A stretch of DNA of 64,000 bases from Voacanga thouarsii (taxonomy: Eukaryota; Streptophyta; Magnoliopsida; Gentianales; Apocynaceae). Below, piece after piece: positions 10,808-22,735 of this stretch. The notes under the pieces were generated by a model that was not told the origin of the DNA, did not search any database, and worked only from the letters and a program-made list of their open reading frames with translations. The DNA is taken from the NCBI GenBank assembly GCA_026120185.1, contig JANUWF010001942.1:434001-498000 (forward strand), read 5' to 3'. Position 1 is the stretch's first letter; the number at the start of each line of letters is the position of its first letter. A program made the translations under genes and the position numbers.

Positions 10808-12479
10808 ATGGCCCCAAAGAATAGCAAACCTATATTTACTCATTCAAAGGTTGCTGATATCATGGAAGTTGCTACAACTGTTAACAAGGCTCCATAAGCT
10901 TCAAGCTAAGGCATGCTGACAAGAAGTAATGCTCGACCTCTTTCACAAAGCGAGGCTCAAAACTTCAGCACTGTATCATCGCCTGCAACTGCAAAGTTGA
11001 AGAAAGATACTGCTTCTACAATATGCAAGATGCCACCTTTATTAGAGAAGACCAACATCTCCAGACAAACTGACCCAAGTATAAGTACTGGCTTTGTACC
11101 TCAATCCCCCTATGGGTACCTCAAATCTAAAGCTTCATTCAATAAAGATTCTAGTACTTCTTCTGTGGCATCGATTATGATGACGGACACACAAAATCTG
11201 GAAGAGCAACTCGCGCACCTCACAAAATTGGTGGAGGGACTCGCCAAACACTCCCAGGAGCAAGATCTCACCATCGCGCATCTTATCAATCACTTTGAGA
11301 AGACTAGCGAAACAAGTCAAGCTCCTCTAAAGAGATCTAAAGTGCAAGAGGAAGTGGAAACGTCTAAGAAATCATAGGATATTCAGATATCCTCCAAAGG
11401 TATGAATCCTATGGAATAGCTCAAAGACTTCATCATAGGTACGATTAAGGACAAGTATAAAGGAGGTAGCAAATCTACCTTTACATATGAAAAGCCTTAT
11501 TCTCAAAGAATTGATGACATGAGAATGCCAGCTGGATATCAGCCACCAAAGTTTCAACAATTTGATGGCAAAGGAAATCCCAAGCAGCACATGGCTCACT
11601 TCATCGAGACGTGCAATATGCTGAACTTATGGGGATCTACTAGTGAAATAGTTTGTACGATCCTTCAAAGGAAATGCATTTAATTGATACACCGATTGGG
11701 CACTTGGTTCCATCAATAGTTAGGAGCAACTTGAACAAGAGTTTCTCAACATATTCTATAGCACTCATAGAATCATCAGTATGGTAGAGCTCACCAACTC
11801 TCGTCAATAGAAAGACGAACCAGTGGTGGACTATATCAACATTTGGAAGAATTTGAACCTCAATTGTAGAGATCGTCTAAGTGAATCATCTGCAATTGAG
11901 ATGTGCATTCAAGGCATACACTAGGGACTCCAGTATATCCTTAAAGGGATCATGCCAAAGATTTTTAAAAAATTGGCAACCCGTGCTCATGATATAGAAT
12001 TAAGAATCGTTGCACATGGAGGTAAGACACTTGTTTAAGACCCCAACAAAGGTAAAGAAAAACAAGATTTTAGAAAAGGGAGCAAATTTTTTTCTAAAAC
12101 TGAAGCAAAGTAGTCCATGGCCACAATCGTAGCTCCAATAAAGATTTCTTCAAAAATGATTCAGAAAGCGACTAAGAAGGTGGATCCTCCGCAGGAAAGA
12201 AAAAAGGTAACCTTAGAAGAAAGACAATCTAAGGAATATCCTTTCCTCAACTTTGATGTTTTTTCAATGTTTGATGAATTATTAGCTGCTAAAGCTATAG
12301 AGTTGCTGGAAGTAAAGCGTCTAAATGAAGTTGGACGAATAAATGATCCCAACTACTGCAAGTACCATCGGCTGATTAGTCATCCAATTGAGAAATGTTT
12401 TGTATTTAAGGATAAGATCATACAGTTGGTCCGTGAAGGACATGTAGTTCTTGAAGAAGACAAAAATCTGCAAATTTGA
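10808..12479 (+). pseudogene. gag: Element E gag (capsid and zinc-binding remnants)
   Basis: Starts MAPKNSK at 10808; stops follow near 10895 and 10907. A second open stretch (10913-11377) holds the helical N-terminal region, with MMTDTQNLEEQL near 11179. The capsid core follows, seen as YQPPKFQQFDGKGNPKQH near 11540, and then loses frame around 11640-12040. An open tail at 12117-12479 has the family's zinc-binding block, YCKYHRLISHPIEKC near 12355. Gag would form the cytoplasmic particle that packages element RNA. Several stops and frame changes make this a pseudogene. Confidence 0.85.
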
Positions 12480-12637
12480 CAATTGTTGTCATTCTGTCCC
12501 GTTGAACCGGTTATTTTAAAGGTTAAGTTTGGAAGTTTTGATCCTGTCAAGGTTGAGGTTGACAACAAGTCCTTCCTACCGAAGGATATCAATAAGAAGG
12601 TAAAGAACCTTCTGTCCATGGGGAAGATGAAGGCTAG

Positions 12638-15147
12638 ATGCTTGTGATAAGAAGAAAGAAACGCACCAAAGCCTCAAGAGGTGGAGATTCACTGATAAGA
12701 AGCAGATTCACAAAGAAAAATGTGAGGAAGGTTAAAAGTAAGATGACCAAATCTGCATCAATAGTAGATGATTCTTTTTGGAAGAAATCTCCGATACCTC
12801 TCACGCTAAAAGATTTCATACCCATGGAACTTGCTGAAAAGTTCAACATTGTTCCATGCTATGCCATACATGATGAGAAAAGCAAAGAAGACAATGATGA
12901 GTGTATAAATGAAGGAGACATGGAGAGAATTGAATCTTCAGCAGACTTTAGTGTCTACATGGCTGATATCATATTCACTGATGATGATTTGCTGCTTGGC
13001 TCAACTGTTAGTGTTGTGCCTTAGAGGCAATCACTTGTACCATGTATATTGCATATTAAATTAATAAGAGGCATCTTTCAGTTTGATTGTTATATCTAAA
13101 TATGTGTATAAACCGTTAGATAAAGTACCTAGTACAACACAGTGTTAAGGAAATCATGATAGAGATCATGATGTGAGATTCCTACTACACTATGCAGTGT
13201 TTGTACTTAAATAATCCCCAGTCATAGTATTAATAAGATGGGACATTATTAATACGCCAAGACTGGCACATGTTATATCTCTTGATTAGATCAAGCGGTG
13301 GTTCTCATATCCGTGGGTATTGGGATACTCAGGATTAACGTGTGGATGCTTGCTTTGAAACAAGTTCATTGGATGACCTAGCTGCGAGATAATCACTTGG
13401 ATAACTATTTAGTACCAGTGATAGAATCTCATTATAGCAAGTGTGCAAGTATCCTTAGACTTGAGATCTCTAAGGTACTTTGTTTATCGAGCGTTATACT
13501 TTGATTCTAATCTTTGGAGTCTTATTTAGGACTGCCTATGGGATGGATATTGGGTACAACGTAAAGTAAACGAAAGTAATTGAGAGGGTCAATAAAGGAT
13601 TCACCACTCCTAATAGTAGGAGAGTATATCTCAAGGCCACTTGTAGAAATCATTACTCATGAAGTCCTTGGCCAAGGCGATAATGTGATGGAAATGGTTC
13701 CAATTGATATACATATTGAGTAATGAATTTCTTGAACAAGTACTAAAAATATTCGGGCCAGAATTAATAATATTCTGGAGGGAGTTGGCACTAATTCCAT
13801 ACTCTAGATCGAATGAGATATTATATGTTGAAAGGAGTTTATTGCACTGATAATTTGCTATTGAAAGGTTCATGTCAAGCCACTTGACTTTCTGGACTTT
13901 TGGGTGGTCAAGAGTCATTGCTAGATGTCGCTCTTGATATGCTAAATATGAATTTATTAATTAGAGAATTAATAAATTTAATTCTTTATTTTATTAAGGA
14001 TTATTAATTTTAATATTGTTAGAATTAATTCATATTATGCTACCAATAAGACCAGGAAACCTAATGAGTCACACACAATAAAGGTTTGAATGCTTAAATA
14101 TATTATTTGATAATATTGTGGGGTTAATTAAGAGAAGGGAATATATTTATAGGTGAATTATAAGTTTGTTATAATTCATGGGACCTAATTGTAATTAAGT
14201 AAACTTCAAGGACCAATTTGTTGACAATTGGACGTTGAAGGACTAAATTACAATTTATAGTAATTATAAATCTATAAATATAAGGAAACGGTTTCCTTAG
14301 GGTTTGAGACAGACTATTCACGCAATAATAGAGAAACCGTTTCTCTGCTTCTCTCTTGATCAAACCCTAGCCGTCTCTCTTCTTGATCAAAACCTTAGCC
14401 TCCCGAATTCTACTAGCATAGAATTGTGAGATTGTGAGCATTCAACCTTGTGTGGATTATCATTAGAGGGAGTTCTTTCTTAGACTTCAGTTGAGCTGCA
14501 GTGAACGGTTTTGGATAATCTGGATCGCGCCTGCGTTCTTGTTTCTGAAATTTTTGAATTCCGGCTTCACGAGGTAATAGACGCAATCTTCTCCCTTTTC
14601 CCGTTTCTATTGCAAACCCGTGATCCATGGCTTGGATTTCTTGTTTTCCGCTGCGCTTAATCTGATTATGCATGATAGAAATCCAACATCAATGCCTCAC
14701 AACAGACCATTATTTGTGACTGGCTACGTGTAAGAACAGAGAGAGAATAGGATACTGTTAGATGAAGGATCGACAGTAAACATCTTACCTTTGCGAACAT
14801 TAAGAGAGTTGAGCATTTCTATAGATAAGTTGTCCCAAAGTTGCCTTATGATACAAAACTTCAATCAAGGGAGGCAACAAGCTAGTGGTACTCTCCAATT
14901 GGATATATTAATTGAAGATATGCTTTCAATTATTTTTTTTCATGTTATTGATGCTAAGACCTCCTACAATATTCTTCTAGGAAGACCATGGCTCCATGAT
15001 AATGGTATGGTGCCATCAACCCTGCATCAATGTTTCAAATTCCGTCGAAATGGCGTGGTAAAGAAAATAGATGTTGATGATAAACCATTTACTGAAGTTG
15101 AGGCACATATTGCTGATGCTAAGTACTATATTAAAAAAAGATGGTGA
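12638..15147 (+). pseudogene. Element E protease region, split by solo LTR K2
   Basis: 12638-13005 is a basic linker (KKNVRKVKSK) followed by the helix-rich stretch ending IIFTDDDLLLGS. The frame resumes after K2 at about 14690 with HNRPLFVTGY, then the protease active-site block ILLDEGSTVNILP near 14760 and GRPWLHDNG near 14980. The active-site triplet is in a DEGS context where the family usually has DGGS, so even the rejoined protein would be doubtful. A stop near 14732 follows FVTGYV. K2 inserted within this coding region. Confidence 0.8.
13006..14688 (+). mobile_element. K2: solo copia-like LTR inserted in E pol
   Basis: Starts TGTTAGTG and ends ATCCAACA, with flanks TCAAC (13001-13005) and TCAAT (14689-14693) matching at four of five bases. 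E's protease frame continues across it, so the insertion is younger than E. It matches K1 (7993-9683) throughout. No primer site, purine tract or coding is inside, as expected for a solo LTR. Small antisense ORFs within are not supported. Confidence 0.82.
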
Positions 15148-15148
15148 A

Positions 15149-16210
15149 TCAAATAAGATCGAGTTATCAAGAGAGAAGAAAGATAAAAAGGTTACTTTCT
15201 CCAAAGATGTCAAAGCTATAGTAGGTGCAGAAAGCTCTACCAAGCAACATACACACAATAAACCATTAGGAGGGCTCACTTTGCCCCTTACATAGGTTGA
15301 CTCAATTAAGTCACCAAATACTCTTATAAAAGGATTTGTTCAACTAAAGAAAGAAGCAAAAGTAGAGCATGGTGAATTACCGACCTCGCGTACGAAGGAA
15401 GGATTTGACCCAAATGCTTATAAACTCCTAGCAAAGACTGGATATAATTCACAAAGTCAACATTTATTGGGAAAGCTTCCTGCTGATATCAACAGGGAAA
15501 AGGGTCAAAACTCGGGATCTACCCAAAGCATGTTAACAGGAAAAGAGCGTGCTGGCCTGGGTTACAAACAAGTATCTCCCATCCAACTTAAGATTAAAAG
15601 GGCTAATGTACAGTATATTACTGTAAAAGATGAAATGACGTCAAAGCCGCAATCTATTTTTAGTGGGATAGGAGATACAAATTCACGTCCATCTGTCTTC
15701 ACTAGGTTAGGCCCAAAGAAAAGAAAAAAATCTGTTTTCAAAAGGCTTGGAGTCACAGTCACTTCAAAGGTAAGACATTATGGCAAAGTCTCCTCTAAGG
15801 TAAGAATAGTGGTGAATTGCAATAGAATTCTAAAAATAATAACACAAGTGACACCTGATGTGCCTTGTGATAAAGAAAGTGTAGGCTCTTATAATCACAT
15901 CACCATCTATGATGAAGAGTGTACCGAGAAAGAAGATGTTGAGTATGCTCCAGTAGAACCTGAAGAAGGCATAAAAGTCACAGTTGATGAACTCAAAGAA
16001 GTAAATCTGGGCACTATTAAAGATCCTCGCCTAATTTACATAAATGCACTCTTACCACCCGAAAAAGAAAAGGCCTATATCGACTTGTTGAAGGAATTCA
16101 GAGACGTCTTTGCTTGGACATACAAAGAAATGCTTGGCTTAGACATAAAAATTATTGTCCACCATTTAGCTATAAAGGATGGGGTAACACCAGTAAAGCA
16201 AGCCCAATGA
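15149..16210 (+). pseudogene. Element E linker between protease and reverse transcriptase
   Basis: Hydrophilic connector typical of Tat-lineage polyproteins. It shows GFDPNAYKLLAKTGY near 15400, a glycine-rich GKERAGLGY near 15540, and two SVFxRLG repeats near 15690 and 15735. From about 15990, KDPRLIYINALLPPEKEKAY and FAWTYKEMLGLD lead into the reverse transcriptase. Open from 15467 to a stop at 16208; earlier parts have stops, for example near 15294. Confidence 0.75.
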
Positions 16211-16984
16211 CGCTTTCGGCCTGAACTGGTTCTATTAATTGAAGTATAGGTGAACAAGCTAATTGAAGCCACATTTATTTAAAAGGTCAAGTATCCAACT
16301 TGGGTTGCGAATATTGTCCCTGTGAAGAAGAAAAATGGACAAATTTGAATTTGTGTGAATTTTAGAAATCTAAATGATACCTACCCAAAAGATGATTTTC
16401 CACTACTTATTCCTGAACTGATGGTAGATGCAATCACTGGCCATGAAGTTCTATCTTTTATAGATGGATCTTCTGGTTAGAACCAAATCAAAATGGCACT
16501 AGAAGACGAGGAGCTTACTGCCTTTCGTACTCCAAAAGGAATCTATTACTACACAGTGATGCCTTTTGGTTTGAAGAATACTGGAGCAACATATCAAAGG
16601 GTAATGCAAAAGATTTTTGATGACATACTACACAAGATCGTAGAATGCTATGTGGATGATTTGGTGGTCAAATCACGTAAACGAGCTGATCATCTTCAAG
16701 ATTTGAAAAAGACTTTTGAGCGACTCCGAAAATATCAATTGAAGATGAATCTTCTCAAATGTGTTTTTGGTGTCATCTTTGAAAAATTCTTGGGCTTCAT
16801 TGTTCGTCTTCGAGGTATCGAAATAGACCAATCAAAGATCAATACGATTATGAAGATGCCTGAGCTAAGAAATATCCATGAATTAAAAAGTTTACAAGAA
16901 AAGTTGGCGTACCTTCGAAGGTTCATCTCAAATCTTGCAGGACGCTGTCAACTGTTCAGTCTTCTAATGAAGAATGGTGTACCA
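16211..16984 (+). pseudogene. pol: Element E reverse transcriptase domain
   Basis: RNA-dependent DNA polymerase. Visible are VKKKNGQI near 16323, the LNDTYPKDDFPLP-like block near 16370, LSFIDGSSG near 16451, MPFGLKNTGATYQR near 16559 and the catalytic YVDD at 16649-16660. Stops occur near 16208, 16345 and 16480; from 16493 the frame is open through RNase H to 17359. The YVDD box is intact although the domain is broken upstream. Confidence 0.88.
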
Positions 16985-17460
16985 TTTAAGTGGGATAAAG
17001 CGTGTTACAATGCTTTCAAATGCATCAAATCTTACTTGATGAAGACTTTTGTGCTTGCTGCACCTATTCCAGATAAGCCATTGATTTTATATATTGCTAT
17101 GCAAGAACACTCAGTGGGGGCATTGCGTGCTCAAGAAAATGACAATGGCAAAAAAAATGCAGTCTATTATTTAAGTCGGATGATGAGACCAAATGAGTTG
17201 AATTATTCACCAATTGAGAAGCTTTGCCTAGCTTTAATATTTGCAATTCAAAAATTGAAACACTATTTTCAAATGCATACTGTACGCCTTATTTCCAAGG
17301 CTAATCCTATAAAGTATGTTATGACAAAACTTGTTCTATCTGATTGTTTGGCAAGGTAGTACCTTCAACTTCAACAATTCGATATTATCTTTGTCCAACA
17401 GAAAGTTGTCAAGAGGCAAGTGCTAGCGGATTTCTTGGCTGATCATTCTATCCCTACTGA
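16985..17460 (+). pseudogene. Element E first RNase H domain
   Basis: Continues in frame from the reverse transcriptase: FKWDKACYNAF near 16990, LAAPIPDKPLILYIAM near 17056, then AVYYLSRMM and LNYSPIEKLCLALI near 17160-17235. The stretch after LILYIAM (QEHSVGAL) has no acidic residue where the family normally has its first catalytic Asp, so activity is probably lost. The frame stops at 17359; readable sequence continues to ADFLADHSIPTE near 17430. Confidence 0.8.
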
Positions 17461-17514
17461 GTGAGAACTAAGTGATAAATTGCTTGATGAAGATGTTCTT
17501 GTCATTAAGATTCT

Positions 17515-17930
17515 CCCACTATGGAGGATGTACTTTGACGGTTCGGCAATCACGTAGGTGCTGGAACTGGTGTAGTATTCATTACCCCTGAAGGAGATAT
17601 ATGACCATACTCTTTCACCTTGACTAAAATATGCTCAAATAATATGGCTGAATACAAAGCCCTTATACTTAGGTTAGAGTTGACTATTGATATGAAGCGA
17701 CTGCATCTCGAAATATATGGGGCCTCCTAATTGATTGTTAATCATTTACTTGGTGAGTATGAGGTTAAGAAGCCTAAGTTGATCCCGTATCATAATTATA
17801 CGAGATGACTTATGGGATATTTGGGTGATGTGACAATCGAGCATGTACTAAGAAGCAAAAATAAGCAAGTCGATGCGTTGGCAAAATTGGCTTCTACTTT
17901 ATATTTACATGATCAAGAAATTCAAATTCC
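17515..17930 (+). pseudogene. Element E second RNase H (Tat-lineage extra domain)
   Basis: Begins WRMYFDGSA near 17523, with GAGTGVVF, NNMAEYKAL near 17640 and KQVDALAKLAS near 17865. The first catalytic Asp (YFDGS) and the Glu in MAEYKA are visible. Stops and a one-base disturbance near 17555 interrupt it. A second RNase H between the usual one and integrase defines the Tat lineage. Confidence 0.8.
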
Positions 17931-18059
17931 TATATGTCAAACATAGGTCATACTGCCTATTTTTTAAGATGAAGATGATGAATGGCATGAAATACATTCT
18001 ATCTTTGTCTATGAAATTAATGAAGAAGATTGGAGACAATCTTTTGTAAATTATCTCAA

Positions 18060-19270
18060 AAATAGAAAGCTTCCGAATGATCCACGAAGACAGAGTGATA
18101 TTAGCTAGCGTGCTACCCGCTTCTTTTACTATAGGGATAAGCTCTTTCGACGTTCATTTAAACGTGTCTTCTTGAGATGTTTAGGCTAAGAAAAAACTGT
18201 GCCAGTAATAGAAGAAGCTCATTCTGGCATATGTGAAGCCCATCAATTTAGTCCGAAGCTTCATTTTCGTATCAAAATGATGGGATATTATTGGCCTACC
18301 ATGGTGAAAGACTGCCTAGATTATGCTAGAAAATTTCAAGCATGTCAATTCAATGCCAATTATCTACATCAACCGCCTGAGCCATTGCACCTGACAGTTG
18401 CTTCATGGCCATTCAATGCATGGGGATTAGATATTGTTGGACCACTGCCAAAGTCTTCTGCTGGCATCTTTATATCTTGGCTGCAATAGATTACTTCTCT
18501 AAGTGGGCAGAAGCTGTAGCATTAAAAGAAGCAAAAAAGGAAAATGTCATTGATTTATATGTGTAAACATTATCTATTGATATAGCATTCCTCAATATAT
18601 TATCACAAATAACGGCAAGCCATTCTGCAATAATTTGATGGACAAGTTGTGCGAGAAGTTTAAATTTAAGCAATACAAATCTTCTATATACTATGCTCAA
18701 GCTAATGGACTAGCTAAAGCTTTCAATAAAACTTTATACAATTTGTTGCAAAAAGTGGTTACTAAGTCAAAAAGGGATTGGCATATTCATATTTGAGAGG
18801 CACTTTGGGCATATAGGACCACTTACCACACTCCAACCCAAGCAACCCCATATGCGTTAGTATATGGTGTGGAAGTTGTCCTTCCACTAGAGCAACAAAT
18901 TCCTTCATTGAGGATCACTATTCAAGAAGGTCTCACCAAGGAAAATAATGTCCGTCTCAGACTTGAAGAGTTAGAAGCAGTTGATGAAAATAGGTTAGAG
19001 GCACAACAAAGGTTAGAATGCTACCAAGCTCGTGTTTTCAAAGCCTGTAACAAAAAAGTGCATTTTCGTTCCTTTCAAGTTGGTGATTTAGTACTCGTTG
19101 TGAAAAGACCAATCATCGTTGGACATAAACTAAAGAAGTTGACATCAAAGTGGGATGGCCCATATGTTATTGAAGAGGTCTACTCAAATGGATCTTACAA
19201 GATAGTTGCTGAAGATGGATTGAGCATTGGACCGGTCAACGGCAAATATTTGAAACGATACTATGCATAA
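18060..19270 (+). pseudogene. Element E integrase with lost catalytic residues
   Basis: The zinc-binding N-terminus (AHSGICEAHQ near 18217, FQACQF near 18340) keeps both His but has Phe where the first Cys of the CxxC pair is expected. The core shows WGLDIVGPLPKS near 18420 with the first Asp. The second catalytic Asp is Asn (ITNNGKPF, codon 18608-18610) and the Glu is Lys (GLAKAF, codon 18716-18718). The C-terminal part is open at 18869-19270 and ends GKYLKRYYA, as is usual for Tat elements. Stops occur between 18487 and 18860. The enzyme is dead by residue loss as well as by stops. Confidence 0.88.
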
Positions 19271-19277
19271 ATGAAGG

Positions 19278-19409
19278 CTCCTCGACTGCACGAGCTTAAA
19301 CTGAAAGTTGCTTCTTGACTGCACGAGCTTAAACTGCAAGTTACTCCTTTACTGCACGAGCTTAAATTACGAGTTACTCCTGGCCCGCATGAGTTTAAAC
19401 TATGTAAAA
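19278..19409 (+). repeat. 33-bp tandem repeats after integrase
   Basis: Four tandem units starting at 19278, 19311, 19344 and 19377, each around CTGCACGAGCTTAAACT. The last unit has CCCGCATGAGTTTAAACT. A further degenerate copy lies at about 19485-19515. They begin just after the integrase stop, where Tat elements often carry variable tandem repeats. Confidence 0.85.
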
Positions 19410-20021
19410 GTAACCACCACTAATGTAGTACATGGTTAAACTACTAAAACACTCCATCAAGTCCAAGTTGGTAAATAAATAGATACTCCTGGCCCGCATG
19501 AGTTAAAACTGTAAACACCCCCTCCCCCCCAAGCCATATCCATCCATTTTGAACTACATTTGACTTGATTCTGAAGTTATTCTTAAGATACATAGGCAGC
19601 TTAGAAGAAAATTTCTAAGTTCAGTTACATCCTTTCATCATTCTCCATTTTTTCATTTGTTGCAATCAAGTGATGATTTATTATGAAATCAATTTTTGCG
19701 ATAAGTAGAAACACATATATATTATTGATGCTAGTAAAGAGGCAATCTTGTTTTACAAGAATAAAAAAAATACAACTGCTTAACGAAAATATGAAGTGCT
19801 ACAAGACATCAAGTAAAAAATTTGAAATTTTCCAAGTCTTGTTAAAGTGCCACCAAGTGTTCTCTTATATTCTTCAAGTTAGCTTCATCATCTTCGTTTA
19901 TTTTAGGGGCATTTTGGAGTACAACAAGCTCTTATTTGAGGGACAAATAAATGGACTCTACTTCTAAAAACTGCTCGTTCTTTTCCTCAAAAAGCAGTTA
20001 CATGTTTTCTATCCTCTTTCT
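19410..20021 (+). other. Element E non-coding region downstream of pol
   Basis: Low-complexity sequence between the tandem repeats and the antisense ORF, with a short poly-C run near 19520. Nothing in the small + ORF at 19683-19967 looks like a real protein. Confidence 0.5.
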
Positions 20022-20097
20022 TTAAGCGTTTAAGTTTTCTTTTGAGGGCAGTAATATTAGCTTTAACTCGTTAAGAGTTGGTCTTGCTTTTTTCAAC

Positions 20098-22681
20098 TTA
20101 ACTTGTGAGGTCACACTTTCTAGCTTCAACATCACCCAAGTATTGGCTAGCAATGGAAAGTAATTGGGCATGAGATTCCTTTGAAGCTTTTTCTGAAGAG
20201 GTGGATCTAGCATTGTCAAATTCACGTGCTTTAGCAAAGAAAGACCTCAAGAGATTATCAAATAGTGATAAGTCAACAATAGGATCCTTATTCGATTCTT
20301 TAAGGATATAGCAAGCTTGATCCTCAAGTGAAGAGACTTGCTTGATAGGCGTTTCTTGAATCCTTTGATAAAATTGCTTCCATACTTCCATGACAAACTT
20401 CTTTTTGCAACTTGATATTAGGGACTCTCCCAGGAAAGTAGAGATGGTTGAACAATGTTGATGAGCTATTACCTTAGATGTTAAATCCTCATGTTGAGAG
20501 TAAGAGATGTCCTTACAACCATCTTGCTTTAAGCAGTGTGAATCATTAATTGAGCCTTGAGAATAAGCATCCTCATCAAGGGCTACAACATTGTCCACCT
20601 AATAAAGAAGAATAGCAAAGAAGTTGAGTCAAAAGAAAAGAAAATATGAACAAAAATAAAAACAAAAATGGAAAACTAGTTTTACCTTGTCCTTGAAGGT
20701 CTCTTGATCCTTGGACTCTTAGCTTAAAGTTGTAGTTGCTGTCTTTGCTCTCTTCCAACAACGGTCTCTACTACTAGAACTGGCTTCTTCAATTCGATTC
20801 AACTCCTTTCGTTTTGAAAATGATGAAAGTTTCTCTACAACTAAATCATGATTCGAAGAAGAATGTCTACATGTCTTGAAGAATTAACCCCTTTGAAGTA
20901 TTGAGAGTGATAGTATCTTGATGAAGTTTCTTCTCGGAGTAAGGCAAGTTCTCTACTTTCTTAAATATAGGTTTTTGGGAATTCAACATCGAAATATGAT
21001 CTTCAAGAAAGGTGCCATGCAATTGTTCCTACCATACTTTATACTCTGGAGTATAGTGTTTCTTTATGCTATAAAGAGTGGCTGGAAATATTACCTTGGC
21101 CATTGTTCCACGAAGCATGCATCATACCCAGAAACGTAAGTCATCTATTAAAGTGGCCTTATGGGTGGAAATCTCAAAGTAGCCTGGGATATCTTGCAAG
21201 AATCCAAATTGGTGACTAAAGCGATATGGGCTATAAGGCTCAATGATGAAGTGATCATTCTTCCGCAAGGTAAGAAGACTTGAATGAAGGCTCAAGAAGT
21301 AAAGTTGTTCCTCCAAATGGGCTGCCTCATTATCAACAAAGTCCTGTTTTTTATACTTGGTAAGGATGTTCGTAGCCTAAATAATGATCTCACCTCCATA
21401 AATCTACTTGCGGGCTTCATCTTCACTAAAGTACTTTCCACTAATTTCACCAGAATAACTCACCATTGGAGGGTTGTTTAGGCCTTGATAGACTTTATAG
21501 TGAGTTTTGAAGTAGTGTGCAAGCCATCCATATATATAGTGAGTTGGGAAGATAGATTTCTCCTCACTGGGATGTTGAGAGTTGGAAGTACGATTCAATC
21601 CTCTATAAATGTTGGTCAAGATGGGAATAGCCAAACTAACTCGTTCCCCGTACGCCATCAAACTTGCCATTTTGAAGGTACTTAGACGAATGATGTCTAC
21701 TTCTTCATTAGGTAAGACAAAGATGCAAAGCCAACATGATAAAAATGCTACAAGGAATGTTTGATCTTTGTTGTGGCTTCTAATGCCCAACTTTGAAAAC
21801 AAAGCTTCTTCTTCAAATGCCCATGCAGTATGAGGTGGGATAACTCCACATGGATTATCAATAAACTTGGGGCGTGATCTCCTTTCTTTACTTGGAGGAG
21901 GCATTGTATACTTTATTGCTCTTTTGAACTAGAAATCGAGCCACTTATTGATGGAGACACCAAAGTTGTTGTTGTCCTTTTTGATCAAGTGGTATGCATG
22001 GAGGAGATGTTTGCAACTCCTTGGAAGGAATTGCTTACCATCATGGTCCACACTCGTGAGTTTCGCAGTATGAGGAACAACTTCATCGTAGTTAGTTCTA
22101 AGTATTAGTAAGCCTCCAAGTTTGTGGAAGTCCCAAAATGAAATGGACACCTTGCCAGTTGATATTAAGAGCATGTTGGTGAGAGGACACCAAGCTTCGC
22201 AAAAAGCTTTGAGAACATTAGAGTTGCAATCATACGTAAAAAGTGATGCATAGATAGCTTCATAGATCTTTACAAATCTTAAGTGCCCTTCACAATGACT
22301 TAAAACATCGTGTGCCCACTCCCAATATCTCTCCTTAAAGTGAAACTCACCTAAGAAGTTGAGTGGTGAGATCCATTGAGTCTTCTTTTGAATCATTCAA
22401 TGTCCAAGTGAAGGTAACACACTGGAATGAGCTTGAGGTTGATGATTTGAGGAAAGAAGAATCTATGTCTTTGAGGAATGAGTGCCTTTGAAGTTGACTT
22501 CCATTAACCATTCTATCACTAGTCGTTGGAGTGTTGCCTTTGGTAGGGGTCCCGCAAATTTGCCGGATTTTGCCTCATAAACCGTCAACGTCGTTCCATC
22601 TTCTGTTGGATCATTTTTATGGTCGTGAATGACTAGCAGTTGTTGGCTTGAAGAAGATCGCAAATTTGAAAAGTACACCAT
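20098..22681 (-). pseudogene. Antisense ORF of element E, plant mobile domain-like
   Basis: Read on the strand opposite gag-pol. It starts MVYFSNLRSSSSQ at 22681. Blocks seen are KFAGPLPKATLQRLVIEWL (22550 region), YWEWAHDVLSHCEGHLRF (22320), CEAWCPLTNMLL (22190), SFWDFHKLGGL (22130), FLPRSCKHLLHAYHL (22000), FLVAFLSCWLCIFVLPNEE (21740), HYIYGWLAHYFKTHY (21530), and FIIEPYSPYRFSHQFGF (21220). The C-terminal 20598-20098 part is charged and helical. This is the aminotransferase-like plant mobile domain that Tat/Retand elements carry antisense; its role is unknown. Frame breaks near 21910, 21400 and 21120 and several stops make it a pseudogene. An intron-like gap sits at 20685-20599. Confidence 0.78.
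20599..20685 (-). other. Putative 87-bp intron in the antisense ORF
   Basis: On the - strand the coding part ends ...GACAAG, followed by GTAAAACT at 20685, a T-rich run, then TTATTAG ending at 20599 and GTGGACAATG. Removing it keeps the frame (FKDK then VDNVVALDED). Splicing is inferred from the GT...AG borders, the U-rich interior and frame continuity. Confidence 0.6.
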
Positions 22682-22735
22682 AATTGGACCTAGTAAAAAA
22701 AAAAAAAAGTTAGTTGGAAAAAAAAAAGTAGTCAA

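Noticed and set aside
7993..14688. K1 and K2 as the two LTRs of one element
   Set aside because: E's 5' LTR and gag lie between them and K2 has its own flanking near-duplication within E's protease frame.
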